64,000 bases of DNA from an uncultured Ectothiorhodospiraceae bacterium (GTDB taxonomy: Bacteria; Pseudomonadota; Gammaproteobacteria; UBA6429; Thiohalophilaceae), in the NCBI GenBank assembly GCA_947258695.1, contig CAMYJG010000005.1:1-64000 (forward strand), in the 5' to 3' direction. The position numbers and the translations under genes are program-made. Positions 1 through 9,224 of this stretch are shown in pieces (position 1 is the stretch's first letter; each line of letters begins with the position of its first letter). A model generated the notes under the pieces. It saw only the letters and a list, made by a program, of their open reading frames with translations. It did no database searches and was not told the origin of the DNA.

Positions 1-127
1 CTTCGCGTTGATTAACACAAAAGAAAACATGATGTTTAAAATAAGTCATAGCACATATTCTATATAGAAAAAGAAAAGATCAAAAGAAAAACTGAACTAC
101 AAAGAAGAGCCTGCCCCACGAAGTGTT

Positions 128-1462
128 TTGGGTATACAGAGGTACACAGAGGTACACAGAGGTAGAAGCTTTTATCGACTAGGTTTTAGCGCCTATACCT
201 CTTATAATCCTATCGTGGATTCTTCTAACTATATTCTTTCCTTAGCCGATCAATGTGTGAAATGTGGTTTATGTTTACCGCAATGCCCAACTTATGCACT
301 AAAAGCAAATGAAAATGAATCACCACGCGGTCGTATTGCATTAATTCAGGGCTGGTTAAGCGGTCAACTTGAGCCGTCTGAAATATTAACCCAGCACCTG
401 GATCAATGTTTACTCTGTCGTCGTTGTGAACGCCTTTGTCCATCCCAGGTTGCCTATGGCGAAATAATGGATCAAAGTAAGGCTCTGCTGGCAAAAGAAA
501 CGAAAACGACTTTCTCACTGCAGTCTTTAATTTCAAGTCTTAGCTTAAAATTATTACTCAGCAAAAAACTTTCTGGCGCTTTCATCTCCATCTTACGTCT
601 ATTTCAAAAAACCCGCTTAATCCAGTTAGTCGCCTCGACAGGTTTATTTAAACTGTTAGGTTTACAACGCTTGATGTCTTACTTACCTGAACTCAATAAA
701 GCGATAAAGACCAAACACTTTTACCCTGCATCCACTAGCTCAAAGGGTAATATTGCACTATTCACTGGGTGTATCTCAAAACAACTCGACGCAAAAACGG
801 TGACCGCCAGTATCAATTTGCTTAACCGGTTAGGCTATGGTGTTTATGTGCCGGAACAACAGGTTTGCTGTGGTGCCATGCATTTACATAAAGGGCAAAA
901 AAATGAAGCCAGCCAGTTTGCCAGTAAAAATATCGATGTGTTTAACCAGTTAGATAATATTACTGCCGTGGTGAGCCTGGTAAACGGCTGTACTTTGCAA
1001 TTGCGTGAATATCCACAACTAGAAACAAGCAAACAATTTACCCCTGAAGTAGAAGACATTATCGAATTTTTAGGCGAAGCCGACTGGCCTACGGATATTG
1101 AGTTTACGCCGCTGGATAAAAAAGTGGCGCTACAAATTCCGTGTAGCCTGCAAAACAGTTTACGTGCAGAAGACAAATTAATGACGCTTTTGCAACGAAT
1201 TCCTGACATGAGTTTATCTCCTGACACTATTCACAATAAATGTTGTGGCGCAGCCGGTACCTATTTTCTGCGTTTCCCACAAATATCAGACCAGTTAAAA
1301 GCGGCGGCTATACATACCCTGACTAAATCAAGCCCTGAGCTTATTATCAGTAGTAATATAGGCTGTGCATTGCAGCTCAAAGCCGGTTTAAACCAGCAGA
1401 ACACGAATATTCCAGTCATACACCCAGTTTTATTATTAGAACAACAATTAAAAACTCACTAA
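128..1462 (+). CDS. GlcF-like (Fe-S)-binding protein, glycolate oxidase iron-sulfur subunit type
   Basis: Predicted Fe-S subunit of a glycolate/lactate-type dehydrogenase that passes electrons from a flavoprotein to the respiratory chain. Two ferredoxin-like 4Fe-4S motifs lie near the N-terminus (CVKCGLCLPQCP and CLLCRRCERLCP). Two CCG-type cysteine domains follow (GCIS...VCCGAM around residue 215-250, and KCCGAAGTY around 375). About 440 residues is the usual GlcF length. The partners GlcD/GlcE are not beside it in this window. The start is uncertain: the TTG used by the ORF track lies inside a decamer repeat and has no ribosome-binding site, and a GTG at 215 is an alternative. Family assignment is firm; the substrate is inferred. 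Confidence 0.8.
   Translation: MGIQRYTEVHRGRSFYRLGFSAYTSYNPIVDSSNYILSLADQCVKCGLCLPQCPTYALKANENESPRGRIALIQGWLSGQLEPSEILTQHLDQCLLCRRCERLCPSQVAYGEIMDQSKALLAKETKTTFSLQSLISSLSLKLLLSKKLSGAFISILRLFQKTRLIQLVASTGLFKLLGLQRLMSYLPELNKAIKTKHFYPASTSSKGNIALFTGCISKQLDAKTVTASINLLNRLGYGVYVPEQQVCCGAMHLHKGQKNEASQFASKNIDVFNQLDNITAVVSLVNGCTLQLREYPQLETSKQFTPEVEDIIEFLGEADWPTDIEFTPLDKKVALQIPCSLQNSLRAEDKLMTLLQRIPDMSLSPDTIHNKCCGAAGTYFLRFPQISDQLKAAAIHTLTKSSPELIISSNIGCALQLKAGLNQQNTNIPVIHPVLLLEQQLKTH
131..164 (+). repeat. tandem decamer GGTAYACAGA, 3.4 copies
   Basis: Three consecutive 10-bp units (GGTATACAGA, GGTACACAGA, GGTACACAGA) followed by GGTA. The array overlaps the first codons of the GlcF-like ORF. It resembles the CACAGAGG-type dispersed sequence seen again near 7528, so the true coding start may lie downstream. 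Confidence 0.7.
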
Positions 1463-1521
1463 GTTCTCTTGTGGCACAAGATTTGCTCTTTCTTTGATAG
1501 ATATCTTAAAGGGAGAAAATC

Positions 1522-2025
1522 ATGACACGTTTTTTTATAATTATTAGTCTTTTAACTTCATTTCTGTTCAGCAGCTCATTGCTGGCCGAAGGTTACTGGG
1601 GTGCCAAAGTAACGCAGGTTGAGGTGGATTCACCGGCATATAAAAATGCATACAATGCTGGCCTTATTTTCGGTGCGGAGTTTGGTACTCTTGGAGCAAA
1701 CAATATTGTTTCGCTTGAAGGTGAAATTACAACAACCGTCATTAAAGGTGATGTTCTGACCGCTGAATGGGATATGCAAACCTTCGGTTTATATGCCGCT
1801 TTACGCACCGGCAAAGATGTTTACTTAAAAGCCAAGGCTGGTCTTGCAAACTGGGACCTTACTTTAAGTACAGGGGGAACAGCTGATGACACCGGCTTGT
1901 CTTATGGTTTTGGCGGCGGCTTTAAACTCTCGAATGGGCATACCCTGGAAATTGAATACAGTGTAATCGAAGGAGATACAGGTAACGCTGATATCAGTAT
2001 GCTTGGCGTGAATTACCTTTTTTAA
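1522..2025 (+). CDS. small outer-membrane beta-barrel protein
   Basis: A 167-residue secreted protein with an N-terminal signal peptide (hydrophobic run ending near LLAEG). The remainder alternates polar and hydrophobic residues with many glycines, as in eight-stranded OmpA/opacity-type barrels, and ends in an aromatic residue (GVNYLF), the usual outer-membrane assembly signal. A good ribosome-binding site (AAAGGGAG) precedes the ATG. It matches the general outer-membrane beta-barrel domain family. No ligand or specific function can be read from the sequence. It is transcribed alone, 59 bp after the GlcF-like gene. Confidence 0.65.
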   Translation: MTRFFIIISLLTSFLFSSSLLAEGYWGAKVTQVEVDSPAYKNAYNAGLIFGAEFGTLGANNIVSLEGEITTTVIKGDVLTAEWDMQTFGLYAALRTGKDVYLKAKAGLANWDLTLSTGGTADDTGLSYGFGGGFKLSNGHTLEIEYSVIEGDTGNADISMLGVNYLF

Positions 2026-2387
2026 ATTAACCTAGCTAATCCTGGATAACTATATTCCTCTCATACACTTTGTGTTTTCCACGATACAGCTCCGTTACAA
2101 AATAAAATTTAACCGGGGAATTCCCTTCCTTAGGGAAGCCCCCAATAAGCATCAAACCTTTGTCATACCGGCGAAGGCCGGTATCCAGAAAGCCCGCTAA
2201 ATCACAAAAGATAGTTTATTTTATGACTTAGTAAGTCTTTGCTATGTAAAGCTAGATTCCGGCCTGCGCCGGAACGACATATAAGAAAAATAAGTTAATA
2301 AGTTTTACTGAACAACATCGCCCAGTTTTTCGATATTTTTTTGACATTTTTCTTGCGGCTTTTGTCTTGCTTGAGTATTGTTCAGCT
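2026..2387. other. intergenic stretch carrying a REP-like inverted pair
   Basis: No credible gene. It holds an inverted pair of CCGG-rich palindromes (2162-2280) and a GGGAATTCCC palindrome near 2116. The minus-strand ORF at 2252-2572 ends in VVPAQAGI, the usual artefact of translating such repeats. A TTGACA at 2341-2346 could be a -35 element for coq7, but no convincing -10 follows. Confidence 0.6.
2162..2280. repeat. REP-like palindromic pair in inverted orientation
   Basis: The left unit reads GTCATACCGGCGAAGGCCGG (onward to TATCCAG). The right unit is its near reverse complement (GATTCCGGCCTGCGCCGGAA onward to CGACAT). Each unit is itself a CCGGC-GCCGG hairpin and about 63 bp separate them. 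The layout is that of a miniature REP/MITE-like pair. A related GATTCCGG...CCGGAATGACAT unit occurs at 63108-63139. Confidence 0.7.
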
Positions 2388-3044
2388 ATGACAAAACAAG
2401 CCAGTAATAGACACTTTTCGCCACTTGATAACCTGGTAATGCAGGTTGATACCGGCCTGCGCACTTTGTTTGGTAAACCCAGTATTACTGAACGTGCCAA
2501 CCCGGAAGATAGTGTTAATGAAGGCCAACTCTCTGCCAGCGAAAAAGATCTCGCGGGACGTTTAATGCGCATTAATCACTCCGGCGAAGTGGCTGCACAA
2601 GGCTTATACCAGGGACAAGCACTGACCGCGAAGTTACCTGAAGTCAGGGCAAAAATGGAACGTGCAGCACAAGAAGAAAATGATCATCTAAACTGGTGCG
2701 AGCAACGTATTAACGAACTGGGAACACACACCAGTTATTTAAACCCAGTATGGTATTTTGGTTCAGTCGCGATAGGTGCAACAGCGGGACTCGCGGGTGA
2801 TAAATGGAGCTTGGGATTTGTTGCTGAAACCGAACACCAGGTGGTGCGTCATTTAGATAGTCACTTAAATCAAATTTCTGAAAATGATCATAAGAGCCGT
2901 GCTATCTTAGAACAAATGAAAGAAGATGAAGGCCATCATGCCACCGTGGCACTCAATGCTGGTGGCGCAGAATTACCTGCGCCGATTAAAAAATTTATGT
3001 CACTCTCTTCAAAAGTGATGACTAAATCAGTTTATCGCCTGTAA
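2388..3044 (+). CDS. coq7: 2-polyprenyl-3-methyl-6-methoxy-1,4-benzoquinone monooxygenase (Coq7)
   Basis: Membrane-associated di-iron hydroxylase of aerobic ubiquinone synthesis, converting demethoxyubiquinone to demethylubiquinone. Ferritin-like iron ligands are visible in order: E in NHSGEVAAQ, EExxH in EENDHLNW, E in ETEHQVV, and ExxH in DEGHHA. I start at ATG 2388 ([10 protein letters not shown]) rather than the TTG at 2367, because this gives the usual N-terminus and about 218 residues. It stands alone between a repeat-bearing intergenic region and a convergent oxygenase gene. It implies an aerobic ubiquinone-based respiratory chain. Confidence 0.93.
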   Translation: MTKQASNRHFSPLDNLVMQVDTGLRTLFGKPSITERANPEDSVNEGQLSASEKDLAGRLMRINHSGEVAAQGLYQGQALTAKLPEVRAKMERAAQEENDHLNWCEQRINELGTHTSYLNPVWYFGSVAIGATAGLAGDKWSLGFVAETEHQVVRHLDSHLNQISENDHKSRAILEQMKEDEGHHATVALNAGGAELPAPIKKFMSLSSKVMTKSVYRL

Positions 3045-3047
3045 TTA

Positions 3048-3710
3048 TCAAGCTCCCTCTCTTAATTTAAAATTCCACGCTATTGTTATTCTCGGTTCAT
3101 CCCCGGTATACGGGTGTACATGATGTACCAGCTCAGAGGGAAAAATAATCATTGAGCCTGGGTCCATACTTGGAGAAATTTGTGATGTCACTCGTCCCTC
3201 TTCAACAGTACAACAACCAGGTGCGCGTGGATCTATGATAGCAAAGCGCCCATCTAATCCATTATCATTTTTAGTGTTACCCGGTTCCAACATATAAACC
3301 ACACTGGCAATGCAGTCTGTATGACTATGCGCTGCCAGGTAATCGTGCTTTCTTGATACGCTTGCCCATGAAGTGGTAGCAACAACATCTTCAATGTCCT
3401 TACCCACTGCCTGGCAAAAAAATGCTGCAGCGCGCATATCAATTAATTTTGCTTCCGCTGTTTCCCATTCATGCACGTAACGAACTTTGTTTCCTCCAAT
3501 TCTCACGCGGTGAGTATGTTCTTCAAGCTTTTCTAATTCGAGAATACGCTCTTTTAACTTATCATGATATTTCTCAATATCTGTGAACAGCGCTGTGTAT
3601 GTCATCGGCGAGTCGGTAATTTCAACGACATCTGTGTCAGATGGCCAGATATATAAATTTTTGCCACGCACGTTAATTTTATGTTTATGAATATCAATTT
3701 TTTTAGACAT
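3048..3710 (-). CDS. putative 2OG-Fe(II) oxygenase (TIGR02466 type)
   Basis: Predicted 2-oxoglutarate/Fe(II)-dependent dioxygenase with a double-stranded beta-helix core. The facial triad is visible as HxD in HSHTDC (about residue 135) and a distal H in LVHHVHPYTG, followed by an R (EPRITIAWNF) that should bind 2-oxoglutarate. A 220-residue length suits the TIGR02466/2OG-FeII_Oxy_5 family. The substrate is unknown. It ends 3 bp from the coq7 stop in convergent orientation, and the same-strand DUF885 gene lies upstream. Confidence 0.75.
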   Translation of the reverse strand: MSKKIDIHKHKINVRGKNLYIWPSDTDVVEITDSPMTYTALFTDIEKYHDKLKERILELEKLEEHTHRVRIGGNKVRYVHEWETAEAKLIDMRAAAFFCQAVGKDIEDVVATTSWASVSRKHDYLAAHSHTDCIASVVYMLEPGNTKNDNGLDGRFAIIDPRAPGCCTVEEGRVTSQISPSMDPGSMIIFPSELVHHVHPYTGDEPRITIAWNFKLREGA

Positions 3711-3751
3711 AACCCAATTTAAACCTATAAATTCTTATATTAATTTTTTTA

Positions 3752-5380
3752 CTAGCTATTAAAAACTGAATGGTGAGCCTGTTGCCAGTCAGCCAATCCA
3801 AAGCCTCGAACGATGGCTAATGGTAAAGCGATCGATCCTGATGATAACAGTGTGTCGTGAAATGTTTTGAGATTAAAGTTTTCCTTTTTTTGCTCTTGTT
3901 TCTTCACATCACGTATTAATGACCAACCTGTGGCATAACCCATAGGGACACCCGGGGCATGGGTATACCAGGTTAAATCTCCCATCGCCTGGTTTTTACT
4001 AAATCCTAACTTGTCCTGCATTAACTGGGCGGCATCATCTAAACTTAAACCACGGGTATGTATACCGACATCAATCATTATTCGTAATGCCCGCCACAAA
4101 CGATCTTTTAATAAAACAAAATTGGATTCAGGCTCAGTGATAAAACCCAGTTCATGCATCAATTGTTCACAATATAAGGCCCAACCTTCATACAATGTTG
4201 CCGATGCATTTAATAACCGGGGTAAAGTACTCGAACTGGGCTTAGAATTTGCTTTAACAAATTGTAAATGATGTCCCGGCCATGCTTCATGCACACAGGT
4301 ATGTTTTAAACCTACCGTATTATGTTCACCGAGATCTTCTTCTGTTTTTGCCGGGGTAACATAGTAATAACCTTGTTGTTCGACGTCTGCCGGAGACGGT
4401 TCATAGTAGGCGGCAAAAGGAATCTGATGCTGTAAGAAGCCCGGTGTTTCAATGACTTTTAAGTTTTCTTTTGCTGGCAAACTGACCAGGTCATGTTCTT
4501 CAACAAATTTTCGAGCCGCCAACATTTGTTTTCTGTATTCTTCTAATACATTTTCTTTTGCTGGACGATTTTGTTGAATTTTTTTCATACAGGCATCAAC
4601 ATCATCATTACCCTGTAATACTTGAGTAACCTGCTTTAATTGTTTTTCGGTTTTGATAAACAATTTTTCTCCAAAGGCATATAACTCATCGGCATTAATA
4701 TCCAGGTAATGTCTTTCCTGCAGGATCAAATCGAAGTAAGTGCGACCACAGGCAAAGTCACCTTTAGCCTGCGGCGCAAGGTTGTTTTTTAAATAAGCAG
4801 AAAAATCTTCCAACGCATGCGCGGCATTTTCTAATTCTTCGCTGACTCGAAAATTATTTATTTCGGGATGTTGTTTTAACTCACGGATAAATTCGGCGCC
4901 ACCCTCGGCTTCGGCAACAGCAGACTCGAGCCAGATTAAAGGAATGCTGGCTGGCTCCATATCCAACCAGCTTCGCGCGCCACGCAAGTGAGCTGGTATC
5001 GCTTGTAAACGGGCGCGTAAGGCTTCCCCTTTATTTTCTACTTCATGTATTGTTAACTGGTAAATAGCATGTACCGGTAAAAAACGTGCCGGATCAGTTC
5101 GCCGCCAGTCACGTAAGGCGTGTGACTCAAGTTGCAGTAATGCGGCGCTGCGCATTAACTGTAAATCTATTTGTTGATCCTGGGTTAAGCTATCTAAGTC
5201 CAGTTCATCTAAACTGGAAATGAGTTTTTCGTTTAACACTTTTAAGGCACTGAGTTCATCATCACCATAAGGTTTTAATAAATGAGCATAGCCTGCAACA
5301 CCAACATCAACCGCAACTTCAGGATGAAAACGTAACCAGGTTCGATAGTAACGATCAATAATTGTGGTTAGCTTTGACAT
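3752..5380 (-). CDS. DUF885 family protein, putative metallopeptidase-like
   Basis: A 542-residue protein of the DUF885 family, with the characteristic HEAWPGHHLQF motif (an HExxxGHH pattern) around residue 363 that resembles a zinc site. The family is related by fold to M3/M32-like helical metallopeptidases, but a biochemical role is not established for this member. There is no clear signal peptide, so it is probably cytosolic. Family length is typical and the ATG start looks good. It may be cotranscribed with the downstream 2OG oxygenase (41 bp gap). Confidence 0.75.
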   Translation of the reverse strand: MSKLTTIIDRYYRTWLRFHPEVAVDVGVAGYAHLLKPYGDDELSALKVLNEKLISSLDELDLDSLTQDQQIDLQLMRSAALLQLESHALRDWRRTDPARFLPVHAIYQLTIHEVENKGEALRARLQAIPAHLRGARSWLDMEPASIPLIWLESAVAEAEGGAEFIRELKQHPEINNFRVSEELENAAHALEDFSAYLKNNLAPQAKGDFACGRTYFDLILQERHYLDINADELYAFGEKLFIKTEKQLKQVTQVLQGNDDVDACMKKIQQNRPAKENVLEEYRKQMLAARKFVEEHDLVSLPAKENLKVIETPGFLQHQIPFAAYYEPSPADVEQQGYYYVTPAKTEEDLGEHNTVGLKHTCVHEAWPGHHLQFVKANSKPSSSTLPRLLNASATLYEGWALYCEQLMHELGFITEPESNFVLLKDRLWRALRIMIDVGIHTRGLSLDDAAQLMQDKLGFSKNQAMGDLTWYTHAPGVPMGYATGWSLIRDVKKQEQKKENFNLKTFHDTLLSSGSIALPLAIVRGFGLADWQQAHHSVFNS

Positions 5381-5410
5381 TCGATTAAATAACTCTCTTT
5401 ATTATTTTTA

Positions 5411-5827
5411 TTACGCAGTTACAATTTCATAATCATGTGTTATCTCTACCGACTTACTTAGCATGATAGATGCAGAACAATATTTCTCTGCGGATAACTC
5501 CACTGCTCGTTTAACATGTTTGTCACTTAGCTCTTTACCGCTCACGATAAAATGCACATGAATTTTAGTAAACACTTTAGGATCCGTATCGGCTCTAGTT
5601 GCCTCTAATTCAGCAACACAATCATCTACTTGCTGTCGGGATTTTTTTAGAATGTGTATAACATCAAATGCGGTACAGCCACCCATGCCGAGCAACATCA
5701 TTTCCATCGGACGCACACCCAGATTACGGCCACCATGCTCTTCTGGCCCGTCCATCACCACGGCATGGCCGCTGCCTGACTCGCCGATGAACATGGCATC
5801 TTGTGCCCATTTTATGCGTGCCTTCAT
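5411..5827 (-). CDS. OsmC family protein (YhfA-like)
   Basis: A small OsmC/Ohr-fold protein of about 138 residues. The two characteristic cysteines are present (MGGCTAFD and KYCSAS), so thiol-dependent peroxide reduction is possible, though YhfA-type members are uncharacterised. The ORF track extends to 6010, but the true start is ATG 5827 (MKARIKWAQD), preceded by TAGGAG with normal spacing. The longer version would overlap crp. It is divergent from crp, as in Pseudomonas, where an OsmC-like gene sits next to vfr. Confidence 0.85.
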   Translation of the reverse strand: MKARIKWAQDAMFIGESGSGHAVVMDGPEEHGGRNLGVRPMEMMLLGMGGCTAFDVIHILKKSRQQVDDCVAELEATRADTDPKVFTKIHVHFIVSGKELSDKHVKRAVELSAEKYCSASIMLSKSVEITHDYEIVTA

Positions 5828-6001
5828 ACCACTTTTTCTCCTAAACTGTAGACCTGTTTTTTGACTTACACTTGTTCGCGCAGTAAGCTGATAATTGCTG
5901 AATAATGAATAATCAGCCAGATTAAGATTTTTTAACCAGTTACTTTTATGGATGATATACCATAATACGTAAACATACTTTAGCAATGGATAGGGAATAA
6001 C

Positions 6002-6640
6002 ATGCGTCAATCGCCTTCTGAATCAACGGGCATCCAATCACTGGATAAATTTTTGGAGCATTGCCATAAACGGCATTATCCAGCCAAAAGCACCATTATT
6101 TATGCTGATGATAAGCCCGATGTACTGTATTTTATTCTTGATGGCTCGGTAACTGTACTGATTGAAGACAGTGACGGGCGTGAAATTGTACTGGCCTACC
6201 TGAATAAAGGTGATTTCTTTGGTGAAATGGGCCTGTTTGATGAACAGTTAAACCGTAGTGCCTGGGTTCGTGCGCGTAGTAGCTGCGAAGTAGCCGAAGT
6301 CAGCTATAACAAATTCCGACAAATAGCACAGGAACATTCAGATATCGTTTTTGCCATGGCATCACAAATGGCCGCGCGCTTACGAGTTACCAGCAGAAAA
6401 GTAAGTGATTTGGCCTTTATGGATGTGAGTGGTCGTGTTGCCCGCACTTTACTCGATCTATGTAGTCAACCCGATGCCATGACTCATCCCGATGGAATGC
6501 AAATCCGGATTACCCGTCAGGAAATCGGTAAGATAGTCGGTTGTTCACGTGAAATGGTGGGGCGCGTGCTTAAAAGCATGGAAGAACAAGAACTGATTGA
6601 TGTGAAAGGTAAAACTATCGTGGTGTTTGGCACCCGCTAA
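6002..6640 (+). CDS. crp: cAMP receptor-type global regulator CRP/Vfr
   Basis: A 212-residue CRP. The N-terminal cyclic-nucleotide-binding beta-roll carries [12 protein letters not shown] and RSAWVRARS, the phosphate-binding cassette that contacts cAMP. A dimerisation helix and a C-terminal winged helix follow, with recognition helix [21 protein letters not shown]. Sequence and context match Vfr/CRP rather than FNR: the N-terminal iron-sulfur cysteines are absent. It is divergent from the osmC-like gene and convergent with trpC. An AGGGA ribosome-binding site precedes the ATG. Confidence 0.93.
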   Translation: MRQSPSESTGIQSLDKFLEHCHKRHYPAKSTIIYADDKPDVLYFILDGSVTVLIEDSDGREIVLAYLNKGDFFGEMGLFDEQLNRSAWVRARSSCEVAEVSYNKFRQIAQEHSDIVFAMASQMAARLRVTSRKVSDLAFMDVSGRVARTLLDLCSQPDAMTHPDGMQIRITRQEIGKIVGCSREMVGRVLKSMEEQELIDVKGKTIVVFGTR

Positions 6641-6652
6641 AACAAATTTCTC

Positions 6653-6678
6653 ACCGCAGAGTCGCAAAGAACGCAAAG
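6653..6678 (+). repeat. solo copy of the 26-bp ACCGCAGAG repeat
   Basis: A 26-bp sequence beginning ACCGCAGAGTCGCAAAG lies in the crp/trpC convergent gap. It is the same length as, and clearly related to, the two inverted copies that bound the GxxExxY element at 9225-9682. It appears to be a solo end or a dispersed member. Confidence 0.75.
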
Positions 6679-6728
6679 TTTTTGATGTTAGTGAAAATGA
6701 GAGAGCAGCATTGTAAGTGCATGCTTTA

Positions 6729-7520
6729 TCAAAATTTTTCACCCGGCTCATCAGCCCGCATAAAGGCTTCACCCACCAGGAAGGCATTCACATTATGTTG
6801 CTGCATTAAGGCAACATCTTCTTTGGCGTGTATGCCACTTTCAGTCACTACAATGCAGTCATCGGGTATCAGTTTCAATAGATCAATGGTTGTCTGTAGT
6901 GAGGTTTCAAAAGTACGTAAGTTACGGTTGTTAATACCGATCATTGGCAAATCTAACGGTAAGGCACGTTTGAGTTCTTCTTCATCATGCACTTCAACCA
7001 GCACATCCATCTCCAGTTCAATCGCGAGATCACTGAGTTCTTTTAATTGTTCATCACTTAAGCAAGCAACAATTAATAAAATACAATCCGCTCCCATACC
7101 GCGGGCTTCATAGACCTGGTAAGGATCGATAATAAATTCTTTACGCAATACCGGTAAGGCACACACTTCGCGAGCCTGCTTTAAGTAAGCATCGCTGCCC
7201 TGAAAAAAATCAACGTCGGTTAAAACCGAAAGACACGCCGCACCACCTTCTTCATAAGATGTTGCAATTTCGGCGGGAACGAAATTTTCCCGTATCACCC
7301 CTTTACTTGGCGAAGCTTTTTTAATTTCGGCAATTACCGCGGGTTGACCGGCCTGTATTTTTCTTTGCAGTGCAAAAACAAAACTACGAGGTGCCAATGC
7401 CAGCTTTGCCCTTTCTGCACGACGTTTAATATCCACTAAAGAAACCAGGGCTCGACGTTCTTCAACTTCTTCAAGTTTACGGTTAATGATTTTTTTTAAA
7501 ATATCAGGGGTGTTACTCAT
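6729..7520 (-). CDS. trpC: indole-3-glycerol phosphate synthase
   Basis: Converts CdRP to indole-3-glycerol phosphate in tryptophan synthesis; a single-domain cytosolic TIM barrel of about 263 residues. Visible motifs are the N-terminal [13 protein letters not shown] helix, [30 protein letters not shown] and VTESGI. I use ATG 7520 ([10 protein letters not shown]). The GTG at 7532 falls in a dispersed CACAGAGG-type repeat. It is the last gene of trpE-(insert)-trpG-trpD-trpC. It is not fused to TrpF. Confidence 0.95.
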   Translation of the reverse strand: MSNTPDILKKIINRKLEEVEERRALVSLVDIKRRAERAKLALAPRSFVFALQRKIQAGQPAVIAEIKKASPSKGVIRENFVPAEIATSYEEGGAACLSVLTDVDFFQGSDAYLKQAREVCALPVLRKEFIIDPYQVYEARGMGADCILLIVACLSDEQLKELSDLAIELEMDVLVEVHDEEELKRALPLDLPMIGINNRNLRTFETSLQTTIDLLKLIPDDCIVVTESGIHAKEDVALMQQHNVNAFLVGEAFMRADEPGEKF

Positions 7521-7527
7521 AATTTTT

Positions 7528-7561
7528 ACCACAGAGGAGACAAAGGTTCACAGAGAAAAAG
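7528..7561. repeat. ACCACAGAGG-type dispersed sequence between trpD and trpC
   Basis: The sequence reads ACCACAGAGGAGACAAAGG followed by TTCACAGAGAAAAAG. It is similar in style to the ACCGCAGAG repeats and to a degenerate GACTCAGAGAAAAATT at about 14190, but it is a distinct subtype. It occupies the trpD-trpC spacer and creates a spurious upstream GTG start for trpC. Confidence 0.5.
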
Positions 7562-7592
7562 AAACTCCTCTTAAACCACTGTTGTTTTATAA

Positions 7593-8609
7593 TTAAAATG
7601 AAGCTGATACCTTAACCAGTTCATCTAACTTGGCTTTTGCCGCACCCGAAGCAATCACTTCTTCTGCTTTATCTATACCTGCTTGTAAGCTATCGGCCAG
7701 GCCCGCGACATAAATGGCTGCACCGGAATTAAACTTAACGATATCTTTTGCAGCGCCCGACTCGTTATTTAAAACCTTTTTAATCACGGCTAATGATTCT
7801 TCTGATCCAGTTACGGCTAACTCAGAAATATTTGTTCTGCTAAAACCAAACTCTTCCGGTGTAATTTGATAACTGGTGACCTTACCCTCTTTTAATTCAG
7901 AGACATTTGTTGGCGCACCAATACTTATTTCATCCATACCATCTTCTGAATGAACCACCATCACATGATGACTGCCTAATTTATTTAATACTTCGGCAAG
8001 TGGTTCAACCAACTCATCAGCAAATACACCAAGCAACTGGTTCGGTGCACCGGCTGGATTGGTTAATGGACCAAGCACATTAAAAATAGTACGTACTGCC
8101 ATTTCTTTTCGAGGGCCAATTGCATGCTTCATTGCGCTATGGTGCATCGGTGCAAACATAAAACCAACACCCACTTCATTAATGCATTTAGCGACCTGAT
8201 CTGCATTAAGATCTAACTTCACACCAGCCGCTTCTAATAAGTCTGCACTACCCGACTTACTTGAGACTGAACGATTACCATGCTTGGCCACCGTGCCACC
8301 TGCAGCAGCAACAACAAAAGTACAGGCCGTAGAAATATTAAAGGTATTTGAACCATCACCACCGGTACCGACAATATCAACAACATGATCACCACTGACT
8401 TTTACACCGGTTGCAAGTTCACGCATCACTTTTGCAGCAGCGGCTATTTCATCAACGGTTTCTCCTTTCATACGTAAGCCAACAAGGAAACCGCCAATTT
8501 GTGCTGGCGTCGCTTCACCTGTCATGATAATTCGCATGACATCATTCATTTCAGCGGCTGTTAAATCCTGACGAGCTAACACTGCTTTAATGGCTGACTG
8601 CATGTCCAT
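7593..8609 (-). CDS. trpD: anthranilate phosphoribosyltransferase
   Basis: Transfers phosphoribosyl from PRPP to anthranilate. 338 residues, the usual length. Signature motifs are [18 protein letters not shown] (PRPP/glycine-rich loop), [19 protein letters not shown] and [26 protein letters not shown] lies ahead of the ATG. The trpG stop is 24 bp upstream, so trpG-trpD are cotranscribed. The second in-frame ATG two codons on is also possible. Confidence 0.96.
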   Translation of the reverse strand: MDMQSAIKAVLARQDLTAAEMNDVMRIIMTGEATPAQIGGFLVGLRMKGETVDEIAAAAKVMRELATGVKVSGDHVVDIVGTGGDGSNTFNISTACTFVVAAAGGTVAKHGNRSVSSKSGSADLLEAAGVKLDLNADQVAKCINEVGVGFMFAPMHHSAMKHAIGPRKEMAVRTIFNVLGPLTNPAGAPNQLLGVFADELVEPLAEVLNKLGSHHVMVVHSEDGMDEISIGAPTNVSELKEGKVTSYQITPEEFGFSRTNISELAVTGSEESLAVIKKVLNNESGAAKDIVKFNSGAAIYVAGLADSLQAGIDKAEEVIASGAAKAKLDELVKVSASF

Positions 8610-8633
8610 AATAACTCTCCCTTAACTCTCTTA

Positions 8634-9218
8634 TTATTTAGCTAAATCTAAAAAGTTTTTTAGCATGGCATGACCATGCTGGGTCAGTATAGATTCCGGA
8701 TGAAACTGTATACCTTCAATTGGATACTGCTTATGTCGTACTCCCATAATTTCATCCATGATACCGCCTTCTTTTTCAGTCCACGCGGTAATCTCGAGGT
8801 AATCCGGTAAGCTATCATTATCAATCACTAAAGAGTGATAGCGAGTTGCTTCCAATGGGCTATACAGGTTTTTAAAAACACCTTCGTTGTTGTGATGAAC
8901 TTCGGAAACTTTTCCATGCATAATTTCTTTAGCATGAACGATCTTTCCACCAAATGCCTGGCCAATACTTTGATGCCCCAGGCACACGCCTAAAATTGGA
9001 ATTTTTCCAGCAAAGTAACGGATCGCATCAATAGAAATACCGGCTTCATTTGGTGTACAGGGTCCGGGTGATATCACCAGCTGATCCGGCATTAATGCTG
9101 CTATCTCTTTAATTGTAATTTCATCATTACGATAAACCTGTACATCAACCTTAAGCTCACCAAAATATTGCACCAGGTTATAAGTAAAGGAATCATAATT
9201 GTCGATCATTAAAAGCAT
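8634..9218 (-). CDS. trpG: anthranilate synthase component II (glutamine amidotransferase)
   Basis: Class I glutamine amidotransferase domain that supplies ammonia to TrpE. 194 residues. The nucleophile cysteine is in [16 protein letters not shown], the His-Glu pair is in [11 protein letters not shown], and the N-terminal [15 protein letters not shown] is diagnostic. It may also serve p-aminobenzoate synthesis, as in many bacteria. It is separated from trpE by a 458-bp repeat-bounded insert on the same strand, so promoter coupling to trpE may be altered. Confidence 0.96.
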   Translation of the reverse strand: MLLMIDNYDSFTYNLVQYFGELKVDVQVYRNDEITIKEIAALMPDQLVISPGPCTPNEAGISIDAIRYFAGKIPILGVCLGHQSIGQAFGGKIVHAKEIMHGKVSEVHHNNEGVFKNLYSPLEATRYHSLVIDNDSLPDYLEITAWTEKEGGIMDEIMGVRHKQYPIEGIQFHPESILTQHGHAMLKNFLDLAK

Positions 9219-9224
9219 TTATTC

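Noticed and set aside
131-164. CRISPR-like array
   Set aside because: Units are only 10 bp with no spacers, so it is a simple tandem repeat.
2252-2572. Minus-strand ORF upstream of and over coq7
   Set aside because: It reads through REP-like repeats (VVPAQAGI end) and is antisense to coq7.
5828-6010. N-terminal extension of the osmC-like ORF
   Set aside because: It would overlap crp and has no homology; a good ribosome-binding site is at 5827.
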